The notes beneath the pieces were generated by a model. It made no database searches. It was not told the origin of the DNA and saw nothing but the letters and a program-made list of their open reading frames with translations. From assembly GCF_010727475.1 (NCBI RefSeq), contig NZ_AP022567.1, positions 3,658,001-3,722,000 of the forward strand: a stretch of DNA of 64,000 bases, in the 5' to 3' direction. Position 1 is the first letter of the stretch, and every line of letters starts with the position of its first letter. This DNA comes from Mycolicibacterium mageritense. Lineage in GTDB: Bacteria; Actinomycetota; Actinomycetes; Mycobacteriales; Mycobacteriaceae. Shown piece by piece: positions 16,494 to 25,100 of this stretch. Both the position numbers and the translations under genes were made by a program.

Positions 16494-16826
16494 GCTTCGA
16501 GTTTGGTGCACGGTCGCGGAGCATCCGGCGCTTAGGCTTGGACGATGGGAGTGCGCTGCGGTCATCGTTCGATGGGTGCGCTGGTGCTCGTAAGTGACAA
16601 ACCGGCGACGAGCACGGTTTGCCCCTCTCATCTCAGCCATCGCCTCGCCCAGGGTGAAATCCCCACAGCCGCGAATCATGCACGCTAACAACAGTTCTGA
16701 CGCAGTAATCAAGGTTGGCCGCGGGAGGGAAGGTGCCAGCAGTTGCCAGCCTCTCGTAGCGCCCTGAGTTTGGTCCATGGAGCCTGGACCAGTGAGAAAA
16801 GTGTCACCGTGCCCTGTGCCGCCACA

Positions 16827-16832
16827 TACGAT
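16827..16832 (+). promoter_or_regulatory. Minus-10 hexamer for a leaderless lipoprotein mRNA
   Basis: TACGAT (TANNNT) ends exactly 6 bp before ATG 16839, the spacing expected if transcription starts at the A of the start codon. No ribosome site is present. Confidence 0.45.
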
Positions 16833-16838
16833 GGGTGG

Positions 16839-17537
16839 ATGGCATTCGGGGGATGTTCAAAGCGGCGACGCGCGGTTGTTGCACTGGTCTTTGGTATGGC
16901 TGTTCTCCTGACCGGTTGCCGAGCTTCGGTGACGGATAATGCTGAAGTTACCTCGACGGCAGAGACACCGGCGCAGGATATTTCGCGTTTGGCCGATATA
17001 AAGGATGATCTTCCATCGGGGTACAACAGCCAATGGTTCCCGTCGAGTGTGTTGAACGAGCAGCAGGCGGCGAACGCCGATGATGTCGCAAGCGTAGGCA
17101 TGCTTGTGACGGTCGATCCTCCAGCTTGCGTTGCATTGATGAAGCCTGTCAACGTTGCGGCGGGAACCGAGTCTGCCGCGCTCCGTGCGTATGGTCCCCA
17201 GGAAGAGCAGATTTCCATCGGTGCCATGAGATCGAATCGCCCGCTCCAGGCAGATGTTCCCAGCGCCGGTTGTGATCGAATCTCCTTTGAAGGTACAGAC
17301 TCCCGAGCACGGGGAACAGTCGACAGATTGCCTGCACCAAAGATTGACGGTGCCACCACCGCCGCCGTGAGAGTCGAACAAGACGGCGCGCCTGAAGTTG
17401 CTGACTACGTCTACTACGCGATAGATGGTGATCAGACGTTTGTCTCGGTTCATGCGCGCGTCGATGTCAGTTCCGGATCTCAGGAGATGTATGCCGACCT
17501 CCTCGTCAAGTCGGTCGCGGCAGTAAGGGGCGAGTGA
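16839..17537 (+). CDS. Secreted lipoprotein, DUF5642-like
   Basis: This 232-residue protein has a basic n-region (KRRR), a hydrophobic core and the lipobox LLTGC with lipidated C27. The mature part has conserved-looking aromatic and cysteine positions (DDLPSGYNSQWFP, DPPACVALMKP, GCDRISFE) resembling mycobacterial lipoproteins near ESX genes; DUF5642 is my best guess. ATG 16839 gives a proper signal peptide, while an earlier frame start would bury it. The gene converges on an EspA/EspE-like gene 23 bp away. Base composition is lower in GC than its flanks, suggesting acquisition. Confidence 0.75.
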   Translation: MAFGGCSKRRRAVVALVFGMAVLLTGCRASVTDNAEVTSTAETPAQDISRLADIKDDLPSGYNSQWFPSSVLNEQQAANADDVASVGMLVTVDPPACVALMKPVNVAAGTESAALRAYGPQEEQISIGAMRSNRPLQADVPSAGCDRISFEGTDSRARGTVDRLPAPKIDGATTAAVRVEQDGAPEVADYVYYAIDGDQTFVSVHARVDVSSGSQEMYADLLVKSVAAVRGE

Positions 17538-17560
17538 CATAGTGTTGTCCCGCAGAACCA

Positions 17561-18553
17561 CTACTCTCGTGTAACTCCGCCCGGGCTCTTCGCTGTCGGC
17601 GAGAATGGGTTGGGCACATACACACCGGTCCCTTGCCCCAACTCCATCTCCCACGGCATAGCCAGGCCACCAGGTCGAACCGAAATCTTGTTGAGGTCAA
17701 ACGGCACCTGCGGCGGTTTCTGTTCAAAACCTGGGTAGTCGGGGTTTGGAATCCACACGCCGGCGCCCGGTATGAGTTCGGTTTCCCACGGCTCTCCGAG
17801 GCTGCCGGGGCCCCGATCCACGATGTCGGCGAGGTCGACTGGATGTTTGGGCGGATGTGGCTTGTAGGTCGGGCTGGCCGGGTCCGGAACCCACACTCCG
17901 GACCCGGGAACCAGCTCCTTGTGGCCAGGAGGCCCGAGTGCCCCGGGTGGATAACGCTTGATGTCATCAAAGTCGAGGATCGCAGGCTGGCTGGTGGGGG
18001 CTGGCCCCTCCTTCAAACCGAGGGCATCTGCGGACTGCTCGTCGGTGCCCTTCTTGTTCTGGTCTCCGCCAATCTCGTCGTACTCCCGACCGATGCCGCG
18101 GATGCGCTCGCCGATTGCGTTCATCTGGTCGTTGGACTGTTGGATGATTTCGCTGATCTGGCTGAGGCCCTTGCTGGCGATGGCGACCTTCATGGTTTCG
18201 CCGGATCGGTCGCTCGGGGCTGACGCGGCGGCACTGGCCACCCAGTCCCGGATCTGGTCGAGGTTCTGGCGACCCGCAGTCACCACCCCGGCGGTCTTAC
18301 TGACTTCGGCGGCCATGCGCTGGTCGAGATCGGCGAGCTTGCCGTAGGTGGCCGCGTGCTGCGCATTCTTGGCGGCGTAGGCGTCGGCGGCAGGCCCCTG
18401 CCATCGTGAATCGGGGGCGGCGCCTTGCACCGAGGACTGCAGTTGGCGCAACTGGTTGCTCTTGTCGAATTCGGAACCATCTTGCGGCACACCGGAACCG
18501 AACGATTCGCGCGCCTGAGACCACGTCGAATAAAAGGCGTCGATCGCACTCAC
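17561..18553 (-). CDS. EspA/EspE-type ESX substrate with C-terminal repeats
   Basis: This protein of about 330 residues starts with MSAIDAFYSTWSQARESFG, a WxG turn (SRWQGPAADAYAAKN near residue 50) and a long helical hairpin, as in the EspA/EspE family of type VII secretion proteins. Residues 195 to about 321 carry three tandem copies of a 46-residue repeat with the core GVWVPDP / GVWIPNP / GVYVPNP and PGxLGxPW. The repeats are proline- and tryptophan-rich and have no known function. The start is GTG 18553. No ESX core genes are in the window, so it may be secreted by a distant system. The convergent lipoprotein may be a partner. Confidence 0.8.
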   Translation of the reverse strand: MSAIDAFYSTWSQARESFGSGVPQDGSEFDKSNQLRQLQSSVQGAAPDSRWQGPAADAYAAKNAQHAATYGKLADLDQRMAAEVSKTAGVVTAGRQNLDQIRDWVASAAASAPSDRSGETMKVAIASKGLSQISEIIQQSNDQMNAIGERIRGIGREYDEIGGDQNKKGTDEQSADALGLKEGPAPTSQPAILDFDDIKRYPPGALGPPGHKELVPGSGVWVPDPASPTYKPHPPKHPVDLADIVDRGPGSLGEPWETELIPGAGVWIPNPDYPGFEQKPPQVPFDLNKISVRPGGLAMPWEMELGQGTGVYVPNPFSPTAKSPGGVTRE

Positions 18554-18678
18554 GGTTCTGGCACCCCCGGTCTCTAGGCCGTATTCCAGTCTAGGTGCCG
18601 GCCCGGTGGCCCATTGACACGAAGTTGTGCGGATGCCCGTTGCGCCGCGGGATCACCGAGGCGGAGGTGCCTGGGGAG

Positions 18679-19293
18679 CTATTCCGTCCGGGCACTCGCC
18701 GCACCGACGACGGCGCTGCCGACCCACCGACGCAGGTACGCCCGCAGTTCGGGACCGGTGCGCGGAGGTCGGCCGGGATCGATGACGAACGACTGGATGA
18801 TGCGCAGCAGGTGCTCGGCGAGCTCGTCGAGATCGGTGTCGGTGAACCCCAATCCCTGCCAGTCGACGTCGAACCGGCGCAGCACGGCCCGGGCGAAATC
18901 CACGGCCATGTCCGAGGTGACCGACTCGGTGTGCGAATCGGCCCGCCCCGGCGCGATGAGCAGCCCGATGTGTTTGTCTTTGGGCAGCCATTCCAGGGCC
19001 GTCGCGATCGCCTCGGTGACGGCCTCGACCGGGTCGGTGATGCCCGCGAGATGCGCGGCCAACCGGTCGAGGAAGTCGCTCGCGGCGTGTACCGCCGCAG
19101 CCACCAGCAGCGCTTCGGTGCTGGGAAAGTACCGGTAGACGGTCTGTCGGGTGACACCGAGCGTGCGGGCGACGTCGGCGATGGAGAAGTCGGCGCCGCG
19201 CTCGTCGATCGCCTTGCCTGCCGCGGCCAGGATGCGTGCCACGGCCTCCTCGTCAGTGGCCGGTGCTGAACCGGCCCAGCCATGGGTGCGCAC
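18679..19293 (-). CDS. TetR-family regulator
   Basis: This 204-residue regulator has its DNA-binding domain at about residues 15-62 (SIADVARTLGVTRQTVYRYF) and a C-terminal helical domain. It lies 17 bp after the truncated P450 gene and is the last gene of the minus-strand antiporter-MMPL-hydrolase-P450 run. It would be transcribed with them and could control the group or a distant target. No operator was identified. GTG 19293 is the first start in frame; a later start is possible. Confidence 0.85.
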   Translation of the reverse strand: MRTHGWAGSAPATDEEAVARILAAAGKAIDERGADFSIADVARTLGVTRQTVYRYFPSTEALLVAAAVHAASDFLDRLAAHLAGITDPVEAVTEAIATALEWLPKDKHIGLLIAPGRADSHTESVTSDMAVDFARAVLRRFDVDWQGLGFTDTDLDELAEHLLRIIQSFVIDPGRPPRTGPELRAYLRRWVGSAVVGAASARTE

Positions 19294-19310
19294 CCGGGAA
19301 TTGTAGCCAG

Positions 19311-20309
19311 CTAACGGTACGAGACCTGCAGATCCTTGACGCCGTTGATCCAGCCGGACCGAAGCCTCTGGGGCTCACCGAGTTTGGAGATGTCCGGGAT
19401 CTGGTTGGCGATCTCGTTGAACATCAGCTTGATCTCCATGCGGGCCAGGTTGGCGCCGATGCAGTAGTGCGCGCCGTTGCCGCCGAAGCCCAGGTGCGGG
19501 TTGGGGTCGCGCAGGATGTTGAATTCGAAGGGGTTGTCGAAGACAGATTCGTCATAGTTGGCCGAGCTGTAGAACAGTCCCACGCGTTGCCCGGCGCGCA
19601 CCGTCACGCCGCCGATCTCGGTGTCGGACAGTGCGGTGCGCTGGAAGCAGTGCACCGGCGTGGCCCACCGGACGATCTCGTCGACCGTGGTGGCAGGCCG
19701 CTCGCGCTTGAAAAGTTCCCACTGGTCCGGGTTTTCGAAGAACGCGTTCATCCCGTGCGTCATGGCATTGCGGGTGGTTTCGTTGCCCGCCACCGCCAGC
19801 AGGATCACGAAGAACGCGAACTCCACGTCCGTGATGCCGCCCCCGGCGCCATCTTCGATGTCGGCCTGCACCAGCCGCGTCACGATGTCGTCGGCCGGGC
19901 ACTTCCGGCGCTGCTCGGCCATGTTGTACGCATAGCCCATGAGCTCGGCGTTGGCCATGGTCGGATCGCTGTCGAAATCGGGATCGTCGGTGTTCATGAT
20001 CGCGTTCGTCCAGTGGAAGAGCTTCTCGCGGTCTTCCTCGGGCACACCGATCAAGTCGGCGATGGCCAGCAGCGGCAGGCTCATCGCGATGTCGTCGACG
20101 AAGTTGCCGCTGTCCTTCTCGGCGGCGGCGGCCACGATCTCGCGGGCGGCCACAGCGAGCTTCTCCTCGAGCGCGGCCACCGAACGCGGCGTGAACAGCC
20201 GCGACACCAGCTTGCGCAGCCGGGTGTGCTCGGGCGCGTCGTGGTTGATCAGCAATGCCTTGGTGAGGTCGAGCTGTTCGGACGTGACGCCCTCGGGCAG
20301 CCGCATCAC
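19311..20309 (-). pseudogene. CYP125/CYP142-like P450 lacking its N-terminal ~95 residues
   Basis: The 332-residue frame covers only the C-terminal three quarters of a steroid-type P450. It has the I-helix AGNETTRN, K-helix EIVRW, and heme motif FGGNGAHYCIG, with sequence like remembered CYP125 (HDAPEHTRLRKLVSR, LRSGWINGVK). Homology to CYP125 begins at about its residue 95. The codons just upstream of the first start (T-N-A-K-G-A-V) still read in frame as P450 sequence, back to the TAG stop of the hydrolase gene. This indicates that a deletion fused the P450 interior to the end of the hydrolase gene. Helices A and B are missing, so activity is unlikely, although the rest of the frame is intact. 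Confidence 0.8.
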
Positions 20310-20327
20310 GGCCCCCTTGGCGTTGGT

Positions 20328-21143
20328 CTACTCGCGCACGACGAAATCCCTGATCAACGCATTGACGAGGGTCGGGTTCTCCAGCGCGGCCAGGTGCGCG
20401 ACGCCGTCGAGCACCGCGATCTCGGCGCCGGGGATCGCGTCGGCCATCGCGATGGTCTCGTCGAGTCCGAACGTCGCGTCCTCGGTTCCGGCGACCACCA
20501 GCACCGGTGTCCGCACGCGGGACAGCAACTCGCGCTGATCCGGACGCTGTGGCACCACACTGGTCACGGCCCACGCGCTCGATTCGACGTCGACGCGGCG
20601 CGCCGCATCCCGCACGAACGCGACCACGTCGGGCCGGGTTCGCATGGTCGTCGGGCCCAGAAACGCCTTGAGCACCGAGCGCGTCAGCGGACCGCGGATC
20701 CCGCCGAGCGCCTTGGCGGTCCGCAGCAGCAGCCCGTACTCGAGCCTTTGGCGCCGCCCGGCGGCCGAAGCCGTGCAGTTCATCAGCACGGCCCTGCCGA
20801 TGCGTTCGGGGTGCAGCGCGGCGAATGTGCCGCCGATCATCCCGCCCCACGAATTGCCGACGAAGTGCGTGCGCGTGACACCCACGCCGTCGAGGATCTC
20901 GGCGACGGTGTGTGCGCAGTCCGTGAAAGTGAAAGGCGCGGTGAGCTTCTCGCTGCCGCCGTGGCCCGGTGGATCGACCAGCACGACGCGGTGCGACGGG
21001 CTGAACTCCGCCGCCTGTCCGGCCCACATGTCACCGGTCATCAACAGGCTGGGCCAGAACAGGATCGCCTCGCCGTCGCCGAAGACCCGGACCCGCAGCC
21101 GGCCCAACCTGGTCGGTAGCCGCAATTCCTGCATACCCGCCAC
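20328..21143 (-). CDS. Alpha/beta-fold hydrolase
   Basis: This 271-residue hydrolase has the nucleophile elbow GNSWGG, an oxyanion-region DPPGHGGSE, a late acid (AGTEDATF) and catalytic His in GVAHLAALENP. The fold appears complete. GTG 21143 begins 1 bp after the MMPL stop; ATG 21134 is the alternative. It is directly followed by the truncated P450 frame. The substrate is unknown; the conserved Ser in the elbow favours ester or C-C bond hydrolysis. Confidence 0.88.
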   Translation of the reverse strand: MAGMQELRLPTRLGRLRVRVFGDGEAILFWPSLLMTGDMWAGQAAEFSPSHRVVLVDPPGHGGSEKLTAPFTFTDCAHTVAEILDGVGVTRTHFVGNSWGGMIGGTFAALHPERIGRAVLMNCTASAAGRRQRLEYGLLLRTAKALGGIRGPLTRSVLKAFLGPTTMRTRPDVVAFVRDAARRVDVESSAWAVTSVVPQRPDQRELLSRVRTPVLVVAGTEDATFGLDETIAMADAIPGAEIAVLDGVAHLAALENPTLVNALIRDFVVRE

Positions 21144-21144
21144 G

Positions 21145-23151
21145 CTACGGGTCGGCCCGCAGCCCTGGCCACCAGATCCGCGGGCCGATCAGCGTGAACA
21201 GCGCCGGGATGATCACGGTGCGGACCACGAACGTGTCCAGCAGGATGCCCAACCCTACGATGATGCCCAACTGCGTCAACACGATCAGCGGCAGCACACC
21301 CAGCACGCAGAACACCGCGGCCAGCACCACGCCCGCACAGGTGATGACGGCGCCGGTCGCCGAGACGGCCCGCACGATGCCCTGCCGCGTGCCGTGTTCA
21401 GGGGTCTCCTCGCGGGCCCTGGTCAACAGGAAGATCGTGTAGTCCACGCCGAGCGCCACCAGGAACAGAAAGGCGAACAGCGGAGTGCTGTTGTCCAGTG
21501 CGGGAAATCCGAACACGTGCACGCCGGCCCAGCCGCCGAGGCCGAGCGCGGCCAGCGCGCTGAGCACCGTGACGGCCACCAGCAGCACGGGTGCAAGCGC
21601 CGACCGGAGCAGCACATAGAGCACCGCGAGCACCACGGCCAGGATGGCCGGGATCACCACCGTCCGGTCGCGCTGCGCCGCGGCTGCGGCGTCGCGCGCC
21701 TGTGCGTCGGGTCCGCCCACCAGCGCACTGCGGTCGGCGGTGCGTATCGAATCACGCAGCGCATCAACGATTTCGAAGGATTCCGCGGAGGCCGGTGCGG
21801 CTTTGAGCACCACCGAGAACTGGCTCAACCCGGTCGGTGACTCACCGGCCGAGGTGGCCGACACCACGCCCGCGGTGTCGGTGATGGCGCGTTGCACGCC
21901 CGCCGCTTTGGCGCTCGACGCGATGACCGTGGTCGGGTTGGTCAGGCCGCTCGGGAAGTGCGCGGCCAGCGTTTGATAGCCCGTCACCGATTCGGCCTGC
22001 ACGCGGAACTGTTCGGTCTGCGACAAGCCGATCGGCGTCGCCGCCAGGCCCGTGCACAGCAGCGCCAACACGGCCACGGACCCGATGGTGACGCGGCCCG
22101 GGCGCCGGGCCACGGCGTCGGCGATCCGGTGCCAGACACCGTTGTCGGTCAACGCTTGTGCACCGGGCTTCGGGATGAACGGCCAGAACAACCGCGTGCC
22201 GCACAGCGCCAGCAGCGGCGGCAGCACCACGAGCACGAAGATCGCCGCGACGATCAGGCCCGCCGCAGCCTGGACCCCGAGGCTGCGGTTGCTCGGCGCC
22301 GTGGCGAACAGCAGGGTCAGCAGGGCCAGCACCACCGTGGCGTTGCTCGCCACGATCGCCGGACCGGCCGCACGCAATGCGATCTGAAGGGCCTCGCGGT
22401 GCTGTCCGGTCCGGCCCAGTTCTTCCCGGTAACGCGAAATGAGCAGCAGCGCATAGTTGGTGCCCGCGCCGAACACCAGCACACTGGTGATGCCCGCGGT
22501 CGATCCGTCCGGGCTGAGGCCGAGCCCCGATGCCGCCGCGGTGCCGACGACGGCGCCGACGCGGTCGGCGAATCCGATCACCAACAGCGGCACGAGCCAC
22601 AGCACGGGCGAGCGATAGGTGACGATCAGCAGCAGCGCCACCACGGTCGCGGTGACCGCCAGCAGCGTGATGTTGGCTCCGGCAAAGGAATTGGCGATGT
22701 CGGCACCGAATGCGGGGCCTCCCGTGACCTCGGCACGCAGCCCGGCGGGCAGGCTTTGGGCGGCCGCACCGCGCAACCCCTGCACTGCGTCGTCGAGCGC
22801 AAAACCGGAAAGGCCCGTGTCGACCGGCACGGTGGCCAGCGCCGCCTTGCCGTCGTCGGACACCAACACGGGCGGGCCTGCCTCGTCGGTCATGCGTTGG
22901 CGCGCTTCGACTGTCGCGTCGATGTCGGCCGCGCTCAGTTCGGTGCCGTCGGCCCTGGTCACAACCAGGATCGCGGGCGCGCGGTCACCGCCGGGGAACT
23001 CGGACCGCAGCGCCTCGGCCCGTGCGGATTCCGCACCGGGCGGAACCGCGACGGGGGACCGGGAACCCGAGTCGTCACTGCCCAGCAACGCCAACAGCGC
23101 GCCCGAGACCACCACGACCAGCGCCGCGAGCCACGCCAAGCGCCTAATCAC
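21145..23151 (-). CDS. MMPL/RND-family membrane transporter
   Basis: This 668-residue transporter has the two-fold MMPL layout: TM1, an extracytoplasmic loop (about residues 30-160), a bundle of TM segments (about 165-340), a second loop (about 380-490) and a second bundle (about 500-655). The second bundle has the GVDYTIFLLTRAREE motif; the equivalent in the first is GTNYALLLISRYREE, where Asn replaces the usual Asp. It is shorter than the large MmpL lipid exporters and resembles drug/lipid MMPL proteins. It overlaps the antiporter stop by 8 bp. The cargo is unknown. Confidence 0.9.
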   Translation of the reverse strand: MIRRLAWLAALVVVVSGALLALLGSDDSGSRSPVAVPPGAESARAEALRSEFPGGDRAPAILVVTRADGTELSAADIDATVEARQRMTDEAGPPVLVSDDGKAALATVPVDTGLSGFALDDAVQGLRGAAAQSLPAGLRAEVTGGPAFGADIANSFAGANITLLAVTATVVALLLIVTYRSPVLWLVPLLVIGFADRVGAVVGTAAASGLGLSPDGSTAGITSVLVFGAGTNYALLLISRYREELGRTGQHREALQIALRAAGPAIVASNATVVLALLTLLFATAPSNRSLGVQAAAGLIVAAIFVLVVLPPLLALCGTRLFWPFIPKPGAQALTDNGVWHRIADAVARRPGRVTIGSVAVLALLCTGLAATPIGLSQTEQFRVQAESVTGYQTLAAHFPSGLTNPTTVIASSAKAAGVQRAITDTAGVVSATSAGESPTGLSQFSVVLKAAPASAESFEIVDALRDSIRTADRSALVGGPDAQARDAAAAAQRDRTVVIPAILAVVLAVLYVLLRSALAPVLLVAVTVLSALAALGLGGWAGVHVFGFPALDNSTPLFAFLFLVALGVDYTIFLLTRAREETPEHGTRQGIVRAVSATGAVITCAGVVLAAVFCVLGVLPLIVLTQLGIIVGLGILLDTFVVRTVIIPALFTLIGPRIWWPGLRADP

Positions 23152-24736
23152 GGTTCAAGGTCGCTTCTTCCAGGTCGAGTCCGTGAAGCACAGTGCGCAG
23201 CACCTCGTCGTCGATGTGGCCCGCGTCACGCTCAGCGATGAATGTCTCGCGTTCGGCGGCAAGCATTTCCAGTCGCAGCCTACGGAACGCCGACGTCGGG
23301 CTCTCCCCGATGTCCTCGTCGTCGCGGCCGAGCCGTTCCCACGCGGCGTTGCGGCGCCGGGTGTTCCACGCGCGCAACACGTCCGCCGCGCGCTCGGGTA
23401 CGTCGCCGCCGGCCGGTTGCTCGGCGAGCAGCTCGTCGAGCCGTTCGGCCGCGGCCCTGGCCGCCTTGTCCTGCGCGGCCGCGGTCGCGATCGCGTCGCT
23501 GTGGGCCTCGTTGCCCTGGGCCCCGAGCACGCGGATGAACCACGGCAGCGTCAGCCCGTGCAGCAGCAGGGTGCCGACCACGACCACGAACGTCAGGAAC
23601 ACCAGCTGCGGCCGCCCGGGGAAAATGTCCCCGGAAAGCGTCGTCGCGGGCACCGCAAAGGCCGCCGCGAGCGAAACCACGCCCCGCATACCGGCCCACG
23701 CAACTATGAACACCTGGGCTCGCGTCGGTTCCTCGTCCCGAGCGCGGGTCTTGGGGAACAGCAACCGCGGCACGTACGCGAACGCGTACACCCAGATCAC
23801 GCGGACCGCGATCACGGCCGTGAGCACCGCGGCCGACGAGATCGCGAGCGTGGCCGCCGAGATGCCGTGCAGCTCGCGCACCACCTTGGGCAGCTGCAGG
23901 CCGATCAACAGGAACGCGAACGATTCCAGCACCAGCTGCAGCGCCTTCCACACGGCCTTGTCCTGCAGCCGGGTCGCGTAGCTCGCGTGGGTCTCGCGCT
24001 GGCCCAGCAGCAGTGCCGCGACCACGACAGCGATCACGCCCGAACCGTGGATCTCCTCGGCCACCAGGTAGATGAAGAACGGCGCGACCAGGCCGACGGC
24101 GCTCTCGACAAGCGGATCGTCGAGCCGCGTGCGGATGAAGTCGGTGATCATGCCGATGACGCCGCCGACCACCACGCCGCCGACCGCGGCCAGCGCGAAC
24201 GTGCCCAGCGCGGTGTTCCACGTCGCGGCCGTGCCGATGGCCGCCGCGAGCGCGACCTTGTACGCCGTCAACGCGGTCGCGTCGTTGAGCAGGCTCTCCC
24301 CGCCGAGCAGGGTCATGGTGCGCCGCGGCAACCCAAGGCGTCTGCCGATCGCGGTGGCAGACACCGCGTCGGGCGGGGCCACGATGGCCCCGAGGGTCAG
24401 GGCCGCGGCGATGGTCAACTCCGGGACCGTGTGGAACGCCACGATGCCCACCACGAACGTCGTGGCGAGCGGCAGTCCGACCGCGAGCATGCCGATGGTG
24501 CGGAAGTTGCGGCGCAGCGCCACGTAGCTGCTCTCCAGCCCGGCCGACCACAGCAGGGGAGGAAGGATGACGAACAGCACGAGCTTGGGCTCGAGATGGA
24601 CGTCGTCGAATCCTGGGATCGCGCTGCCTGCCAGCCCGGCGACCACAAGGGCCAGCGGCGCCGAGACGTCGCAGCGGCGGGCTATGGCGGCCAGCAGCAC
24701 CGACGCCACCAGCGCGGCCAGCAATGAGGCTCCCAC
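23144..24736 (-). CDS. CPA1-type sodium/proton antiporter
   Basis: This 530-residue protein has about 12 membrane segments and the CPA1 ion-site signatures GESLLNDATAL and VAWAGMRGVVSLAAA, followed by a hydrophilic helical tail of about 120 residues. GTG 24736 is preferred because AAGGAGG lies about 8 nt upstream, a near-perfect ribosome site. An earlier ATG at 24775 lacks one and would overlap the divergent zinc-finger gene. It resembles remembered Rv2287 (YjcE). It heads the minus-strand run and is divergent, by 37 bp, from a UBP zinc-finger gene. Confidence 0.92.
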   Translation of the reverse strand: MGASLLAALVASVLLAAIARRCDVSAPLALVVAGLAGSAIPGFDDVHLEPKLVLFVILPPLLWSAGLESSYVALRRNFRTIGMLAVGLPLATTFVVGIVAFHTVPELTIAAALTLGAIVAPPDAVSATAIGRRLGLPRRTMTLLGGESLLNDATALTAYKVALAAAIGTAATWNTALGTFALAAVGGVVVGGVIGMITDFIRTRLDDPLVESAVGLVAPFFIYLVAEEIHGSGVIAVVVAALLLGQRETHASYATRLQDKAVWKALQLVLESFAFLLIGLQLPKVVRELHGISAATLAISSAAVLTAVIAVRVIWVYAFAYVPRLLFPKTRARDEEPTRAQVFIVAWAGMRGVVSLAAAFAVPATTLSGDIFPGRPQLVFLTFVVVVGTLLLHGLTLPWFIRVLGAQGNEAHSDAIATAAAQDKAARAAAERLDELLAEQPAGGDVPERAADVLRAWNTRRRNAAWERLGRDDEDIGESPTSAFRRLRLEMLAAERETFIAERDAGHIDDEVLRTVLHGLDLEEATLNRD

Positions 24737-24759
24737 GTCGTCAGACCTCCTTCCGTGCC

Positions 24760-24765
24760 TATCCT
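24760..24765 (+). promoter_or_regulatory. Minus-10 hexamer for the UBP zinc-finger gene
   Basis: TATCCT (TANNNT) lies 8 bp before ATG 24774 with no ribosome site in between, which suggests a leaderless transcript. Confidence 0.4.
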
Positions 24766-24773
24766 TGATCAAC

Positions 24774-25076
24774 ATGTTGAGGAGATCACGCCGGCGCGAG
24801 CAGGACTCGCCGCCCGCGACCTGTGAACACCTCGCCGCCGAAGTCCCCGAGCCGCAGCCGATCACCCCGGGGCGGTGCCAGGAGTGCGAGGAACTCGGCG
24901 AGAGTAGCTGGGCGCACCTGCGGATGTGCATGACGTGCGGCCACGTCGGCTGTTGCGACTCGAGTCCCCACCAACATGCCCACAAGCACTTCGAGCACAG
25001 CGGCCATCCGGTGATGCGCTCGGCGGAGCCCGGCGAGAGTTGGCGGTGGTGTTATATCGACCTTCGTGTCGGTTGA
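24774..25076 (+). CDS. UBP-type zinc-finger protein
   Basis: This 100-residue protein is essentially one ZnF-UBP domain. The metal ligands are visible: CEHL, CQECEE, MCMTCGHVGCCDSS and HAHKHFEHSGHPV. In eukaryotes the domain binds the ubiquitin C-terminus. In actinobacteria it occurs as a small protein or fused to CPA1 antiporters, as I recall, and here it is divergent from such an antiporter. ATG 24774 fits the promoter. The partner in a bacterium without ubiquitin is unknown; a regulatory role for the antiporter is inferred from gene position. Confidence 0.9.
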   Translation: MLRRSRRREQDSPPATCEHLAAEVPEPQPITPGRCQECEELGESSWAHLRMCMTCGHVGCCDSSPHQHAHKHFEHSGHPVMRSAEPGESWRWCYIDLRVG

Positions 25077-25100
25077 CGATCTGGCAGGCTTGGGGGCGCG

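Larger units (their letters stand above)
16413..16838. other. 426-bp gene-free stretch at a synteny break
   Basis: No convincing gene is visible on either strand between the aldA operon and the lipoprotein gene. It holds one strong palindrome (16472-16493) and a leaderless promoter for the lipoprotein at its right end. Conserved mycobacterial gene order stops on its left side. No transposase fragment, tRNA or terminal inverted repeats were found. Confidence 0.5.

Noticed and set aside
16413..16838. Insertion sequence or tRNA in the gene-free stretch
   Set aside because: No transposase fragment, terminal inverted repeats, cloverleaf or anticodon arm could be seen.
19236..21119. A 627-codon plus-strand frame opposite the P450 and hydrolase
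   Set aside because: No domain is visible; the minus strand carries clear P450 and hydrolase motifs.
22619..24727. A 702-codon plus-strand frame opposite the antiporter
   Set aside because: Low-complexity Arg/His/Gln shadow of the antiporter gene.
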